64,000 nucleotides of DNA. Source: Hoeflea sp. (GTDB lineage Bacteria; Pseudomonadota; Alphaproteobacteria; Rhizobiales; Rhizobiaceae). Under the pieces are notes generated by a model. The model saw only the letters and a list, made by a program, of their open reading frames with translations. It did no database searches and had not been told where the DNA came from. The stretch covers positions 1-64,000 of the forward strand of contig NZ_NVXQ01000023.1 in NCBI RefSeq assembly GCF_002733955.1, given 5' to 3'. The position numbers and the translations under genes were made by a program. Below, piece after piece: positions 16,466-25,224 of this stretch (positions within the stretch are counted from its first letter, which is position 1; each line of letters opens with the position of its first letter).

Positions 16466-18654
16466 ACCGCCACAACTATTACACCGCGCTCGAAATCGCA
16501 GAGCTGGCCGAGCGGCTCAAGGTCGGACAATTACCGATGACCAAGAGCGGGGTGATCAGGTTCATCGAACGCGAAGGCTGGGATAAATCGGCTCTGTGCC
16601 GGGACCGGATCGGGCGTGGCGGCGGCAAGGAGTATCATTTCAGCCTGTTCCCTGAGTTCCTGATCAACGCGATGATCGCGGCGGACCAGCAAGCGCAAAT
16701 GCAAGCCGATGCCGCCAAGGCAATGGCCGAAGAACAGAAAGCTCTTGCGACCCTTGGTGGCACCGATCTGTCTGCCCGGCAGCGGGCCGTAATGGAGGCG
16801 CGTGCGGGCATTGTACAGGCGGTCAAGGCGCATGAAATCGAGTTTCAGTGCACCATGGGACAGGCGGTGCTTGCCATCGTCGAGCGCGCCAAGAACGACC
16901 GGGTCTTCGCCAAGCTGGCACAAGCCGCAAATGACAAATCAGGCAATGGGAAAAGCCGGACCTTATCGCGCGCGGTGGTTTATCGGTGGATCAAGGATCA
17001 CAAAGAGCAGGGCGTGACAGCGCTAGCGCCGAAGGCGTCACGCGACACGCATTCCTTCCCGCAATGGTTTGGCGTGTTCATGGGCTACTACGCCCGTCCA
17101 CAAGCGCCGACAATCACCGCAGCGCTTGATGATCTTCGCTACAAAGCCCGGCTCAAAGATCTTCCATCTTATGACCAGGTGCGGCGATGCCTTTCCAAAC
17201 TCGACAGGCTTGAAGGGACGCAGGCGCGGCATCGCGGGCGGGAGGGTGTTCAAGCGCTGAAGGCACGCCACGCCTATGTGGTCCGCGACACCAGCGGTTT
17301 GATGCCGACATCGGTCTATACGGCGGACGGCAAGATCTTTGACGCAGAGGTTCAGCACCCCATCCATGGCAGACCTTTCCGCCCGGAAATTACTGCCGTG
17401 CTGGATGTCTACACACGCAAGTGCGTCGGCTGGTCGGTTGGTTTGGCAGAGAATGCGAAGGACGTTCGCGATGCACTGCGGGTGGCATGCATGGAGAACG
17501 GCATTCCTGCGGTTTTCTATGTCGACCGTGGGCCGGGCTTCAAGAATGATGCGCTGGACAACCAACTGACCGGTTTCTGCGCACGGCTGGGCATCACGAA
17601 GATGCACTCCCTGCCCTACAACTCTCAGGCGCGCGGCATCGTCGAACGGTTCAACGGATCAGCGCTCAATCCCCTGGCCAAGCAATTCGACAGCTATATC
17701 GGCGTCGATATGGACCGGGAAGCGCGCCAGAAGGCGTTCAAGACAAGCCGGAAAGAGCTTAAGGAAATCGGCGGGTCAGCTTTGTTGCCGACCTGGCAGG
17801 AATTCATGGAGGCGCTGGCCGAATGGATTATCGATTACAATCGATCGGCTCATGACGGGTTGACCTATCGCGACCGCTCCGGACGCAAGCACAAGATCAC
17901 ACCGGAAGACCTTTGGCAGAAAGCTCAAGACAGCGGCTTCGAGCCGGTTACTGTGATGCCGCACGAGGCCGACGATCTGTTCAGGCCCATGATCAGACGG
18001 CGGACACGCCGGGGACTGGTCGAGTTCATGACCAACTCCTATTTCGACCTGGCGCTTGAACCCTATGACGGGCTCGATGTTCTTGTCGGCTACGATGTTC
18101 ACGACGCCACACGTGTGTGGGTCCGGGAGATAGACCAGGCCGGGGACGAGGAACTGCCCGGCCGGTTGATCGCGGTCGCCGCCTTTGAAGGCAACAAGGA
18201 ACGTTACATTCCGCTTTCATACGAACAGGCCGCGACGGAAAGGCGTGCTGCGGCCCGATTGCGCCGCCTTGACGCGCATCGCGACGAGATCGAGGCCGAA
18301 GCCAATCCTCACCGGTTCGTGACGCAAAGCGCGTCTCCATCAATTTCGATCGTAACTACCCCTCCCCCGGTGACGATCGACGCCGTGAAAGAAGCGGATA
18401 TCCTGTCCGCCTCCCCGCGCCCTTCGGTCACGGCAACCCCATCCCCGCCAACAGTTTCGAGTACCGGCAACCGTCCACCGCTCGGCGACGATCATTTGTT
18501 CGCCGCGTGGTGCAGCGCCAATGCTGAGAAGATGACGGAAAAGGATCGGGCGTATCTGCAATCGCTGCTGCGAAGCAAATACGCCCGCGATTTGTTGAGT
18601 GTACACGGCCACGATCTCAACGCCCTCAGAAAGCTAATCGATCGAGCCGCCTAA
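16462..18654 (+). CDS. Mu A-like DDE transposase
   Basis: 730 aa. An N-terminal Mu-type winged HTH (about 1-60) is followed by further DNA-binding helical domains. The rve catalytic core has D289 in YTADGK, D355 in FYVDRGPG and E395 in RGIVERFNG, the DDE triad. After a beta-barrel domain there is a Pro/Thr-rich linker and a C-terminal helical tail, the region that contacts MuB. It catalyses end nicking and strand transfer. ATG 16462 overlaps the ParB-like stop by 4 nt. Confidence 0.93.
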   Translation: MNRHNYYTALEIAELAERLKVGQLPMTKSGVIRFIEREGWDKSALCRDRIGRGGGKEYHFSLFPEFLINAMIAADQQAQMQADAAKAMAEEQKALATLGGTDLSARQRAVMEARAGIVQAVKAHEIEFQCTMGQAVLAIVERAKNDRVFAKLAQAANDKSGNGKSRTLSRAVVYRWIKDHKEQGVTALAPKASRDTHSFPQWFGVFMGYYARPQAPTITAALDDLRYKARLKDLPSYDQVRRCLSKLDRLEGTQARHRGREGVQALKARHAYVVRDTSGLMPTSVYTADGKIFDAEVQHPIHGRPFRPEITAVLDVYTRKCVGWSVGLAENAKDVRDALRVACMENGIPAVFYVDRGPGFKNDALDNQLTGFCARLGITKMHSLPYNSQARGIVERFNGSALNPLAKQFDSYIGVDMDREARQKAFKTSRKELKEIGGSALLPTWQEFMEALAEWIIDYNRSAHDGLTYRDRSGRKHKITPEDLWQKAQDSGFEPVTVMPHEADDLFRPMIRRRTRRGLVEFMTNSYFDLALEPYDGLDVLVGYDVHDATRVWVREIDQAGDEELPGRLIAVAAFEGNKERYIPLSYEQAATERRAAARLRRLDAHRDEIEAEANPHRFVTQSASPSISIVTTPPPVTIDAVKEADILSASPRPSVTATPSPPTVSSTGNRPPLGDDHLFAAWCSANAEKMTEKDRAYLQSLLRSKYARDLLSVHGHDLNALRKLIDRAA

Positions 18655-18679
18655 CCACAAAATCACAGGAAAATTAGCA

Positions 18680-19450
18680 ATGCGAAGCCAATTTGTCGAT
18701 ACCTCCAATGTGAAGGTCTTTCACGCGGCCCTGCGCGCGCTCGAAATGCGCGGTGCAAACGAGGCCTGCCTGATGGTCATAGACGGCGTGCCAGGCCTTG
18801 GCAAAACCACTACGCTGCAGCACTGGACTGCACGCAACCAGTGCATCTATCTGCGAGCCAAGAAACAATGGCGCGCCAGCTGGATGATGAACGAAGTCCT
18901 TGAGCAGATGCGGGTGACGCCACCGCACCGGTTCGAGGACAAGTACAAGCTGGCGCTCAGCCAGATTGGCCAGCGGCTTGACCGCGCCCAGGTGGATGGC
19001 CAGTCGTTTGCCATGGTGATCGACGAGGCTGATTTCATCAGCCGCAATGTCGAATGCATGGAGACAATCCGCGACCTGTCTGACGGACTGGAAGTGCCTG
19101 TCATTCTGGTTGGCATGGGATCAATCCGCAACAATCTGCGGCGCTTCCCTCAGGTGATGAGCCGTGTTGCGCAATATGTCGAATTCCAACCGGCCAACGA
19201 ACAAGATGTGCGCGCGTTGTTTGACGGGCTCTGCGAAGTCGCGATCGCAGACGATCTGGTGAAGTTCGTTCACCGGGTATCAAAAGGCTACAACCGCGAA
19301 ATCAAGGAAGCCATTGCCTCGACTGAACGGTTCGGCCTTCGCAACGATCCGCAGGATGGACAGGCGTTTTCTTTGCGCGATCTTGCGGGTCAGCCGCTCA
19401 TGAATGACCGCCAGACAGGCAATGTCATCAGCGTTCCGGAGTTCGCGTAA
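18680..19450 (+). CDS. Mu B-like AAA+ target-capture ATPase
   Basis: 256 aa. Walker A GVPGLGKTT (36-44), Walker B AMVIDEAD (111-118) and a sensor-type segment VILVGMGS. MuB forms ATP-dependent filaments on target DNA and delivers it to the transposase while sparing DNA near the phage (target immunity). It follows A by 25 bp and its stop overlaps the next start. Confidence 0.9.
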   Translation: MRSQFVDTSNVKVFHAALRALEMRGANEACLMVIDGVPGLGKTTTLQHWTARNQCIYLRAKKQWRASWMMNEVLEQMRVTPPHRFEDKYKLALSQIGQRLDRAQVDGQSFAMVIDEADFISRNVECMETIRDLSDGLEVPVILVGMGSIRNNLRRFPQVMSRVAQYVEFQPANEQDVRALFDGLCEVAIADDLVKFVHRVSKGYNREIKEAIASTERFGLRNDPQDGQAFSLRDLAGQPLMNDRQTGNVISVPEFA

Positions 19451-20052
19451 TGACCGGGATCGCAACAGCACAAATGTCGGTGCTCGAAGCACTGAAAGAC
19501 GGTGAACCCGTTGCCCTTGATGATCTTGATGGAAGTCTTGGGCTTGAGCGCCGTTATATCGTCAACTCCACAACCCGCCTGATTTCTGCGGGATTGATCG
19601 AACGCACCGAGCTTGGTGTTTATCAGATTACAAGCGACGGGCGGTCCCAGCTTGAGAGCGGCGAGCCGATCAAGAGTGGCAAAACCGGCAAGCGCAGTGG
19701 CGTCAAACGGATGCGGGCCGGGGGACTGCGCCAGCGGCTTTGGAACGCAATGCGCGCCTACAATGTCGGTGATCAGAAGAAGGCGTTCAGCCTGCCCGAC
19801 CTTCTCACCGTTGCGCTGAACAAGGGCGAAGAGACGCCATCAACCTATAACAATGCCGGTCAGTACCTCAGACAGTTAAGAAAAACCGGCTATCTGTTAA
19901 CCTTAACAAGACGTCAACCGGGCACACGGCCCGGCTCCAACGGCTTCGCACTTTACAAGCTTGAACGCGACAATGGCGAGCGGGCACCCATTGTCCGGGC
20001 GCGCGAGAAAAAGCTTTTCGATCCGAACACCCGAGAGGTGTTCAAATGGTGA
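19450..20052 (+). CDS. Winged-helix early protein
   Basis: 200 aa, starting in a TAATG overlap with the B gene. Residues 8-70 resemble a winged helix (DLDGSLGLERRYIVNSTTRL, then LIERTELGVYQIT). A basic linker leads to a second helical domain that could be another HTH (PSTYNNAGQYLRQLRKTGYL). Probably a DNA-binding early regulator or replication factor. No named family assigned. Confidence 0.6.
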   Translation: MTGIATAQMSVLEALKDGEPVALDDLDGSLGLERRYIVNSTTRLISAGLIERTELGVYQITSDGRSQLESGEPIKSGKTGKRSGVKRMRAGGLRQRLWNAMRAYNVGDQKKAFSLPDLLTVALNKGEETPSTYNNAGQYLRQLRKTGYLLTLTRRQPGTRPGSNGFALYKLERDNGERAPIVRAREKKLFDPNTREVFKW

Positions 20053-20387
20053 GCTGGCTTGAACTCCTCAGAGCCGAGGTGGCCAAGGCAAATGTCACCC
20101 AGGTGGCGGACGCGATCGGCTATGCGCGCACTTCGGTGTCGCTGGCGCTGAATGGCAAATATTGCGGCTCGACCGACAACCTCGCAGCCGCCGTTCTTCG
20201 AACATACAGCGATCGCGTTGCCTGCCCGTTTCTCGGCTCGCCACTGACACGAACCGACTGTGAAGATTACAGGCGTCAGGCCATTCCGCAATCGAACGCA
20301 CAGGCTCTTCGGCATTGGCGGGCTTGTCGGTCCTGTGTTCACAATCTGGCTGGTTCTCCAAGTGCGGGAGGGCCGAAGGATGCTTAG
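20046..20387 (+). CDS. XRE-like HTH protein with Cys-containing tail
   Basis: 113 aa. Residues 10-50 form a lambda-repressor-like HTH (VTQVADAIGYARTSVSLALNG). The C-terminal half has five Cys, including CRSC, suggesting a metal or structural site. It overlaps its neighbours on both sides by 7-8 nt. Similar small HTH-Cys proteins occur in early regions of rhizobial Mu-like phages; the function is unknown. Confidence 0.6.
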   Translation: MVSWLELLRAEVAKANVTQVADAIGYARTSVSLALNGKYCGSTDNLAAAVLRTYSDRVACPFLGSPLTRTDCEDYRRQAIPQSNAQALRHWRACRSCVHNLAGSPSAGGPKDA

Positions 20388-20628
20388 CCGCTCGATCTAC
20401 AATCTGATGACCATGATCAGGCAGGGTGGAACAAGCGCTGTCGCGACCGGCCAATCACTGGTCGATGTCATGACCCATTGGCACAAAATGGCCATCCAAC
20501 TCGAAAGCGAAAACGAGGCTTTGCGCGAGGACCATGCCGGGGGCGCTGGACGATCACCTGTTCGGTCAACCGGCCGGTCCACCGGCTCAATCCGGTTGGT
20601 CATCGACAATGAGAGAAGTCAGTCATGA
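20380..20628 (+). CDS. Small hypothetical early protein
   Basis: 82 aa from ATG 20380, preceded by GAAGG and overlapping the previous stop by 8 nt. Helical, ending in a Ser/Thr/Arg/Gly-rich tail. Not recognised. Confidence 0.5.
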   Translation: MLSRSIYNLMTMIRQGGTSAVATGQSLVDVMTHWHKMAIQLESENEALREDHAGGAGRSPVRSTGRSTGSIRLVIDNERSQS

Positions 20629-21071
20629 CCACTCTCCAGCCACGCAAGACCAACGGTGCCGACGAGACCGCACTGACCCATGTGGAGTTTGCGCAGATCC
20701 TTGTCGGCAACCGCCGGGCAGCTCTCGATCTGACCGTCGACCAGACACGCCAACTGGCGGCGGCAATCCTGCTGCTCGATCATCAACTGGCGGATGCGAA
20801 CAGGCGCATGGCCTGCATGATGGTGGCGGAGGCTGATCCGCCGCCACCACCGAAACCCGAACCGAAAACAAAGACCAAGCCCGAAGTCGTTCACGTTCCA
20901 ATCGTGACCGGCGGCAGCAAAGACCTGACGGCCGCACTTGAGGCGCTGGTGAAGGCCAGACAACGCCTCGAACGCGAGCGCTTCTCGGCGGGCGAAAACC
21001 TTGCCCGGCAGAATTTCGAAAAGGCCGCGATCACTGTAACCGACCACTGCAATCCAAAACAAAGGAAATAG
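20625..21071 (+). CDS. Hypothetical early protein
   Basis: 148 aa, ATGA overlap with the previous gene. Two helical segments are joined by a Pro/Lys-rich linker (PPPPPKPEPKTKTKP). No family recognised. It is part of the compact early operon upstream of the DUF3164 gene. Confidence 0.55.
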   Translation: MTTLQPRKTNGADETALTHVEFAQILVGNRRAALDLTVDQTRQLAAAILLLDHQLADANRRMACMMVAEADPPPPPKPEPKTKTKPEVVHVPIVTGGSKDLTAALEALVKARQRLERERFSAGENLARQNFEKAAITVTDHCNPKQRK

Positions 21072-21073
21072 CC

Positions 21074-21712
21074 ATGACCTCCGCCGCAACCGTTGCACCC
21101 ACTACCGAAGTCCCTGCCGGATATGTCCAGGACCGGAACGGTAATCTCATCCCGAAAGACCGCGTCAAGCCGCTCGACCGGGAGCGCGACAAGGTTGTCC
21201 GCAAGCTGATCAAGGACGCCAAGGCCGTGAATGAAGTGATTGCGGAGTTCAAGGACAAGGCGATGGCAGCGGTGGCCGATTTCGGTGAACACTCGGCGCA
21301 AGCCTATGGCGCGAAGATCGGTGGCCAGAAGGGCAACATCACACTCTTCACCTTCGACGGCGCTTTCAAGATCGAACTTGCGGTCAATGAAAACCGGGCG
21401 TTCGACGAGCGCCTGCAGGTGGCCAAGAGCCTGATCGACGAGTGCATCCATGAATGGATGAAGGGCTCGAACAAGAACATCCAGGCGTTGGTCCAGGACG
21501 CCTTCAAGGTAGACAAACAGGGCAAGGTTTCGGTCGAGCGCATTCTCGGTTTGAGGCGTCTCAATATCGAGGACGAGCGCTGGGACCGGGCGATGGACGC
21601 GATCAGCGACAGCATCCAGATCACCGGCTCGAAACGTTACATCCGGGTCTATCAGCGCGACGATGCGAGCGGCGAATACAACCGCATCTCGCTAGATGCG
21701 GCCAGCGTGTGA
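21074..21712 (+). CDS. DUF3164 family phage protein
   Basis: 212 aa. It has the features of DUF3164, a family conserved in transposable phages: an N-terminal YVQDRNGNLIPKDRV segment, a central beta strand pair around ITLFTFDG, and the C-terminal SKRYIRVYQRD signature. The molecular role is unknown. Position between small early genes and gemA agrees with B3/D3112/Mu-type maps. Confidence 0.8.
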   Translation: MTSAATVAPTTEVPAGYVQDRNGNLIPKDRVKPLDRERDKVVRKLIKDAKAVNEVIAEFKDKAMAAVADFGEHSAQAYGAKIGGQKGNITLFTFDGAFKIELAVNENRAFDERLQVAKSLIDECIHEWMKGSNKNIQALVQDAFKVDKQGKVSVERILGLRRLNIEDERWDRAMDAISDSIQITGSKRYIRVYQRDDASGEYNRISLDAASV

Positions 21713-21719
21713 GGGACGC

Positions 21720-22115
21720 ATGATGGCCAGACACACTGCCATCATCAATATCGCGCGTGTCCAACTCGGCATCGAGGAGGATGATTACCGGGCGCTGCTG
21801 AAGAATACCGTGGGCAAGGACAGCCTACGTTCCATGACACCCGGCGAGCTTGATCGGGTGATCGAAGCCCTCAAAGCACGCGGTTTCAAGATGAACCGTG
21901 GCAACAAGACCCGAGCGTCATCGAAACCCTATGTGCGGCTGATCTGGGCCTTGTGGCGATCCTGCGCCCAGAAGGGCGTGGTCGACGATGGGTCGAAAGC
22001 CGCCCTCCGCTCGTTCGTTACAAAGCGAACCGGCAAGACCGATCCGGAATTCCTGACATACGGCGAAGCCACGCCGGTCATCGAAGCACTGAAAGCCATG
22101 GAGGCGCGGGGCTGA
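21720..22115 (+). CDS. GemA-family (Mu gp16) regulatory protein
   Basis: 131 aa. It matches the gp16/GemA family (DUF1018), with an N-terminal IINIARVQLGIEEDDYRALL segment and a central PYVRLIWALWRSC. Mu GemA alters host gene expression and supercoiling. ATG 21720 follows GAGGGA; a second ATG is adjacent. It ends in a TGATG overlap with the next gene. Confidence 0.8.
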   Translation: MMARHTAIINIARVQLGIEEDDYRALLKNTVGKDSLRSMTPGELDRVIEALKARGFKMNRGNKTRASSKPYVRLIWALWRSCAQKGVVDDGSKAALRSFVTKRTGKTDPEFLTYGEATPVIEALKAMEARG

Positions 22116-22381
22116 TGAGCGAGCGCCTGCCCGTTCCTGTCACCGATCACGCCGTGCTGCGCTGGCTGGAGCGCGCATGCGGGGTCGATGTCGAGGCGGT
22201 GCGTGAAGCCATTTCCGGATGCTGCGATCGTGGTGTCGAAGCCGAGGCCAAGATTATCGTGGTCGACCGGGTGAAATTCATCGCCGTTGATGGCGTGATC
22301 GTCACCACGCTGCACCGGCGAATGCGCGTTCACCCTGGTCAGAAATCCGGATCAGCCTCGAAAGGGAGGCAGCGGAAATGA
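22115..22381 (+). CDS. 88-aa hypothetical phage protein
   Basis: Overlaps gemA by 1 nt and the Mor gene by 4 nt. Contains TDHAVLRWLERACGVDVEAV near the N-terminus and a basic C-terminus. Small proteins of this pattern recur in alphaproteobacterial Mu-like phages beside mor. Function unknown. Confidence 0.5.
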   Translation: MSERLPVPVTDHAVLRWLERACGVDVEAVREAISGCCDRGVEAEAKIIVVDRVKFIAVDGVIVTTLHRRMRVHPGQKSGSASKGRQRK

Positions 22382-22770
22382 CGGATCGGCGCGTCAATGA
22401 TTTTTCGCAATTGCCGGGATCGGTGCGCGACATCGCCGAGACGCTGGGTCTTGATGTTGTGATCCGTCTGGTCGACCAGTTCGGCGGATGCGAGATCTAC
22501 ATTCCCGACCAGATCAAACCCGACCACCCGCTGATGGCGCTCGGTGAGACAGCGGCAAGAGCGCTGGTCGAGTACTGCCCAAGGGACCGGATCAACGTGC
22601 CCAAATCGCTCAATCCCAAGCCAACGGCCTCGACAATAGAGGATCTGGAAAACCGGGGATTGACACGCAACCAGATCGCACGTGAACTGAACATTACCCA
22701 GCGCCATGTGCGCCGGGTCGCCAATGGCGAAGATACCTCCGATCCCAACCAGATCAATCTTTTCGACTGA
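22378..22770 (+). CDS. mor: Mor-family middle/late transcription activator
   Basis: 130 aa. The dimerisation region has the family signature GGCEIYIP (about 40-47). A C-terminal HTH runs through LTRNQIARELNITQRHVRRV. Mor and C activators of Mu bind dyads next to the -35 region of phage promoters. The protein probably recognises the GGACAWTGTCC dyads before four downstream operons, the first only 17 bp after this gene. Confidence 0.85.
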   Translation: MTDRRVNDFSQLPGSVRDIAETLGLDVVIRLVDQFGGCEIYIPDQIKPDHPLMALGETAARALVEYCPRDRINVPKSLNPKPTASTIEDLENRGLTRNQIARELNITQRHVRRVANGEDTSDPNQINLFD

Positions 22771-22786
22771 CCCTGGCTGACAGGCT

Positions 22787-22801
22787 GCGGACATTGTCCG
22801 C
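22787..22801. promoter_or_regulatory. Dyad operator 1 (lysis/packaging operon)
   Basis: Perfect 15-bp palindrome GCGGACATTGTCCGC, 57 bp before the endolysin ATG, followed by alternating CG sequence. It shares the core GGACAWTGTCC with three further operon heads. Confidence 0.65.
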
Positions 22802-22858
22802 TGACGCGCGCGCGCGCGAAACGGAATGGTGAGCGCACACTTCTAGCGCGAGGCCATC

Positions 22859-23905
22859 ATGTCCCAATATGTTTTCGGGAAACCACGCCGCCCGGTGTCG
22901 CGGGTGTTCATTCATTGCTCGGCCTCGGACAACCCGGCGCATGACAATGTCGCGACCATGCGCGCCTGGCACTTGCAGCGCGGCTGGTCGGATGTGGGCT
23001 ATCATCTGTTCATCCGCAAGGATGGCGTGGTCGAGGCAGGGCGTCCGCTGGAGATAACGCCAGCCGCGCAAGCCGGGCACAATACCGGCACGATCGCGAT
23101 CTGCCTGCACGGGCTCGACATCGACAAGTTCACCCAGGCGCAGTTTGACACTTTGAGAGCGTTGTGCGCTTCGATCAATCGCCAGTATGGGGGCAAGCTG
23201 ACATTTCATGGTCACCGTGAAGTCGCGGCCAAGGCCTGTCCGGTGTTTGATTACAAGGCTATCTTGAACCTCGATCGCGCCGGACGCCTTGGTGTCCTCA
23301 ATATCGCGACACCCGTGCGGACGGGTGCAGCGGTTTCCGAAATCGGAATGGAAGAGCCGGAAGCGCGCCGGACATTGCGGCCGGTGCTGCGCCTGGGGCA
23401 TTCGGGTGCCCCGGTCGAGGCGCTGCAGCTTAGGCTCAACCGTCTCGGCTATCATGTCGGCAAGGTCGACCGGGCTTTCGGGAAACGCACCCGCGCCGCC
23501 GTGCTTGCCTTCCAGGCGGATAACCACCTGATGGCCGATGGCGTCGTCGGTCCCTCGACCTATGAAGCGCTTGATGAGGCCGGGCCGCGCGAGATCGGCG
23601 AAGAGCGGAAGTCCGCTGGCATTCTTGATCTTGCAGCGGGCGGGTCGCGGATCGCCAAAGCCTCTGTTGCCCAGCAGTTCGCAGGCTTCGGTCTCGCGGG
23701 CGGCGGCGTCTTGTCAGTGATCGACGAAAGCACCGGCGCGGTGTCGCGTGTCACCCAGGGCGTTGAGCTGTTCGGCGACACACTCGCACGCCTCGGACCA
23801 TGGATTGGACTGGCCGTTGTGATCGGCGGAATTTACGTGGTGCTCCAGGCGCGCAAGGCGGCCGCTGCACGGGTCGCCGATCACCGGTCGGGCAAGACCG
23901 CATGA
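22859..23905 (+). CDS. Amidase-type endolysin with C-terminal membrane segment
   Basis: 348 aa. Residues 10-145 form an N-acetylmuramoyl-L-alanine amidase (amidase_2). Zinc-site motifs are visible as FIHCSASD and HGHREV, with a Cys in KACPVF. Residues 178-245 form a PG_binding_1 domain. A membrane helix lies near 312-332 (IGLAVVIGGIYVVLQ), which is unusual for a soluble endolysin and could tether the enzyme. It is the first gene of the late operon. Confidence 0.85.
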   Translation: MSQYVFGKPRRPVSRVFIHCSASDNPAHDNVATMRAWHLQRGWSDVGYHLFIRKDGVVEAGRPLEITPAAQAGHNTGTIAICLHGLDIDKFTQAQFDTLRALCASINRQYGGKLTFHGHREVAAKACPVFDYKAILNLDRAGRLGVLNIATPVRTGAAVSEIGMEEPEARRTLRPVLRLGHSGAPVEALQLRLNRLGYHVGKVDRAFGKRTRAAVLAFQADNHLMADGVVGPSTYEALDEAGPREIGEERKSAGILDLAAGGSRIAKASVAQQFAGFGLAGGGVLSVIDESTGAVSRVTQGVELFGDTLARLGPWIGLAVVIGGIYVVLQARKAAAARVADHRSGKTA

Positions 23906-24270
23906 TCTCGGCGGCGGTCAGGGCGTGGGTGGTCAAATCCCCATGGTTCTGGATGGCGATCCTCGCCGTCCTGACCACGTCGCACGGGGGTGCCTATGTG
24001 ACCGGGCGGACGCATGCCAACCGGGCGGCGGTAGTCAAAATGCTGCGAGCCGACATCGCCGACAGGGAGCAGGCGCTCAAACTGTTGAAGGCACAGATTT
24101 CGGCAGACGCGGATGCGGTCCGCGAAGCCAACAGGCGGGCGGCGCAAGCAAGTCAGAAAGCCCAGGAACTGGAAAGGAACGCCGATGCGCTTGAAAGCGA
24201 GTTCGCCGCACGCGCGGCTCTTTGCCCTGTTGATGATGACGACGCTCGGCGGTTGCGCAACATCCGGTGA
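23902..24270 (+). CDS. Rz-like inner-membrane spanin
   Basis: 122 aa, ATGA overlap with the endolysin gene. One N-terminal membrane segment (about 14-34) is followed by a long Ala/Glu/Lys-rich coiled coil in the periplasm. An outer-membrane spanin is encoded in another frame within its 3' half, the classical Rz/Rz1 arrangement. Together they would fuse the inner and outer membrane at the last lysis step. Confidence 0.75.
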   Translation: MISAAVRAWVVKSPWFWMAILAVLTTSHGGAYVTGRTHANRAAVVKMLRADIADREQALKLLKAQISADADAVREANRRAAQASQKAQELERNADALESEFAARAALCPVDDDDARRLRNIR

Positions 24271-24481
24271 GCACGTGATTGTCGCTCCCGCAAAGCCATT
24301 GCCGGAAGCTCCCGCCGAGCTGATCCAGCCGTGCCCCGATCCGGGCGTGCGTGCGGGCAAACCCGCACTTTCCGAGCTTGCGCGCAACCGTGTGGCGCTG
24401 GCCGAATGCCGCGACCGGCACGGGCGGCTGGTGTCGTTCATTCAGGATGTCAAACGCGGACGGGACGGCAATGACGGATGA
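24185..24481 (+). CDS. Rz1-like outer-membrane spanin lipoprotein
   Basis: 98 aa from ATG 24185. The signal peptide ends in lipobox LGGC near residue 23, then a Pro/Ala-rich stretch typical of Rz1. The first 86 nt lie inside the i-spanin gene in a different frame. Confidence 0.75.
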   Translation: MRLKASSPHARLFALLMMTTLGGCATSGEHVIVAPAKPLPEAPAELIQPCPDPGVRAGKPALSELARNRVALAECRDRHGRLVSFIQDVKRGRDGNDG

Positions 24482-24713
24482 GTTGATGCGCAAGGTCGAG
24501 GCCATCGACGGCAAGGTCGACCGGCTGGAGAAGGATGTCCAGGACATGAAGATCACCCAAGCCGTGCGCGACGTGCAGTTCAAGACCATTGCCGATGGGC
24601 TCAAGGAGCTGAAGGCCGGGATCAACCGGGTGCTGTGGGTGCTGGGCCTGGCACTGATCGGGGCAATTGCCCAGTTCGTGCTGCGCGGCGGCCTGACCAT
24701 TGGCGGAGGCTGA
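24471..24713 (+). CDS. Small membrane protein, possible holin
   Basis: 80 aa from ATG 24471, overlapping the o-spanin. An N-terminal coiled coil (VEAIDGKVDRLEKDVQDM) is followed by one membrane helix near the C-terminus (VLWVLGLALIGAIAQFV). Position in the lysis cassette suggests a holin or a related lysis regulator. Confidence 0.5.
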   Translation: MTDELMRKVEAIDGKVDRLEKDVQDMKITQAVRDVQFKTIADGLKELKAGINRVLWVLGLALIGAIAQFVLRGGLTIGGG

Positions 24714-24723
24714 TTGAACCGCC

Positions 24724-25224
24724 ATGAAATCCGATAGCGACCTCAAGCGCCAGGCGCGCAACGCCTTTATCTACAAACGCCGCAACATGACCCAGATCGC
24801 CCGCGACCTGGGCGTTTCCGATCAGACGATCCGGCGCTGGAAGAAGAAGGCAAAGACCGAGTTCGACGACTGGGATGTCGCGCGCGCTGCGCATGTGATC
24901 GCAGGCCAAGGCATGGATGCGACGATCACCCATGTGCTTGAGGAATTCATGCTGCTCGCCCAGCACATGATCGAGGAGCTGAAGGACAATGATCAGCCGC
25001 TCGACAAGCGAGTATCCCAGATCACCTCGCTTGCCGACGCCATGACCAAGATGACACATGCGGCGGGCAAGCTCGCGCCAAAGATTTCTGAACTCGGCGT
25101 GGCGCAGGATGTGATCCGCAGGCTGATGGAGTTTGTTCGCTCCGAATTCCCCAAACACGCCGATGCGATTCTGGAAGTCATCGAGCCCTTCGGCGAAACG
25201 CTGGCCGAGGCATACACAACATGA
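24724..25224 (+). CDS. Small terminase subunit-like (DUF1804, Mu gp27)
   Basis: 166 aa. The N-terminal HTH MTQIARDLGVSDQTIRRWKK (about 22-41) is followed by a helical oligomerisation domain, as in the DUF1804/gp27 family. It probably recognises the phage end for packaging. Overlaps the large terminase gene by 4 nt. Confidence 0.8.
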   Translation: MKSDSDLKRQARNAFIYKRRNMTQIARDLGVSDQTIRRWKKKAKTEFDDWDVARAAHVIAGQGMDATITHVLEEFMLLAQHMIEELKDNDQPLDKRVSQITSLADAMTKMTHAAGKLAPKISELGVAQDVIRRLMEFVRSEFPKHADAILEVIEPFGETLAEAYTT

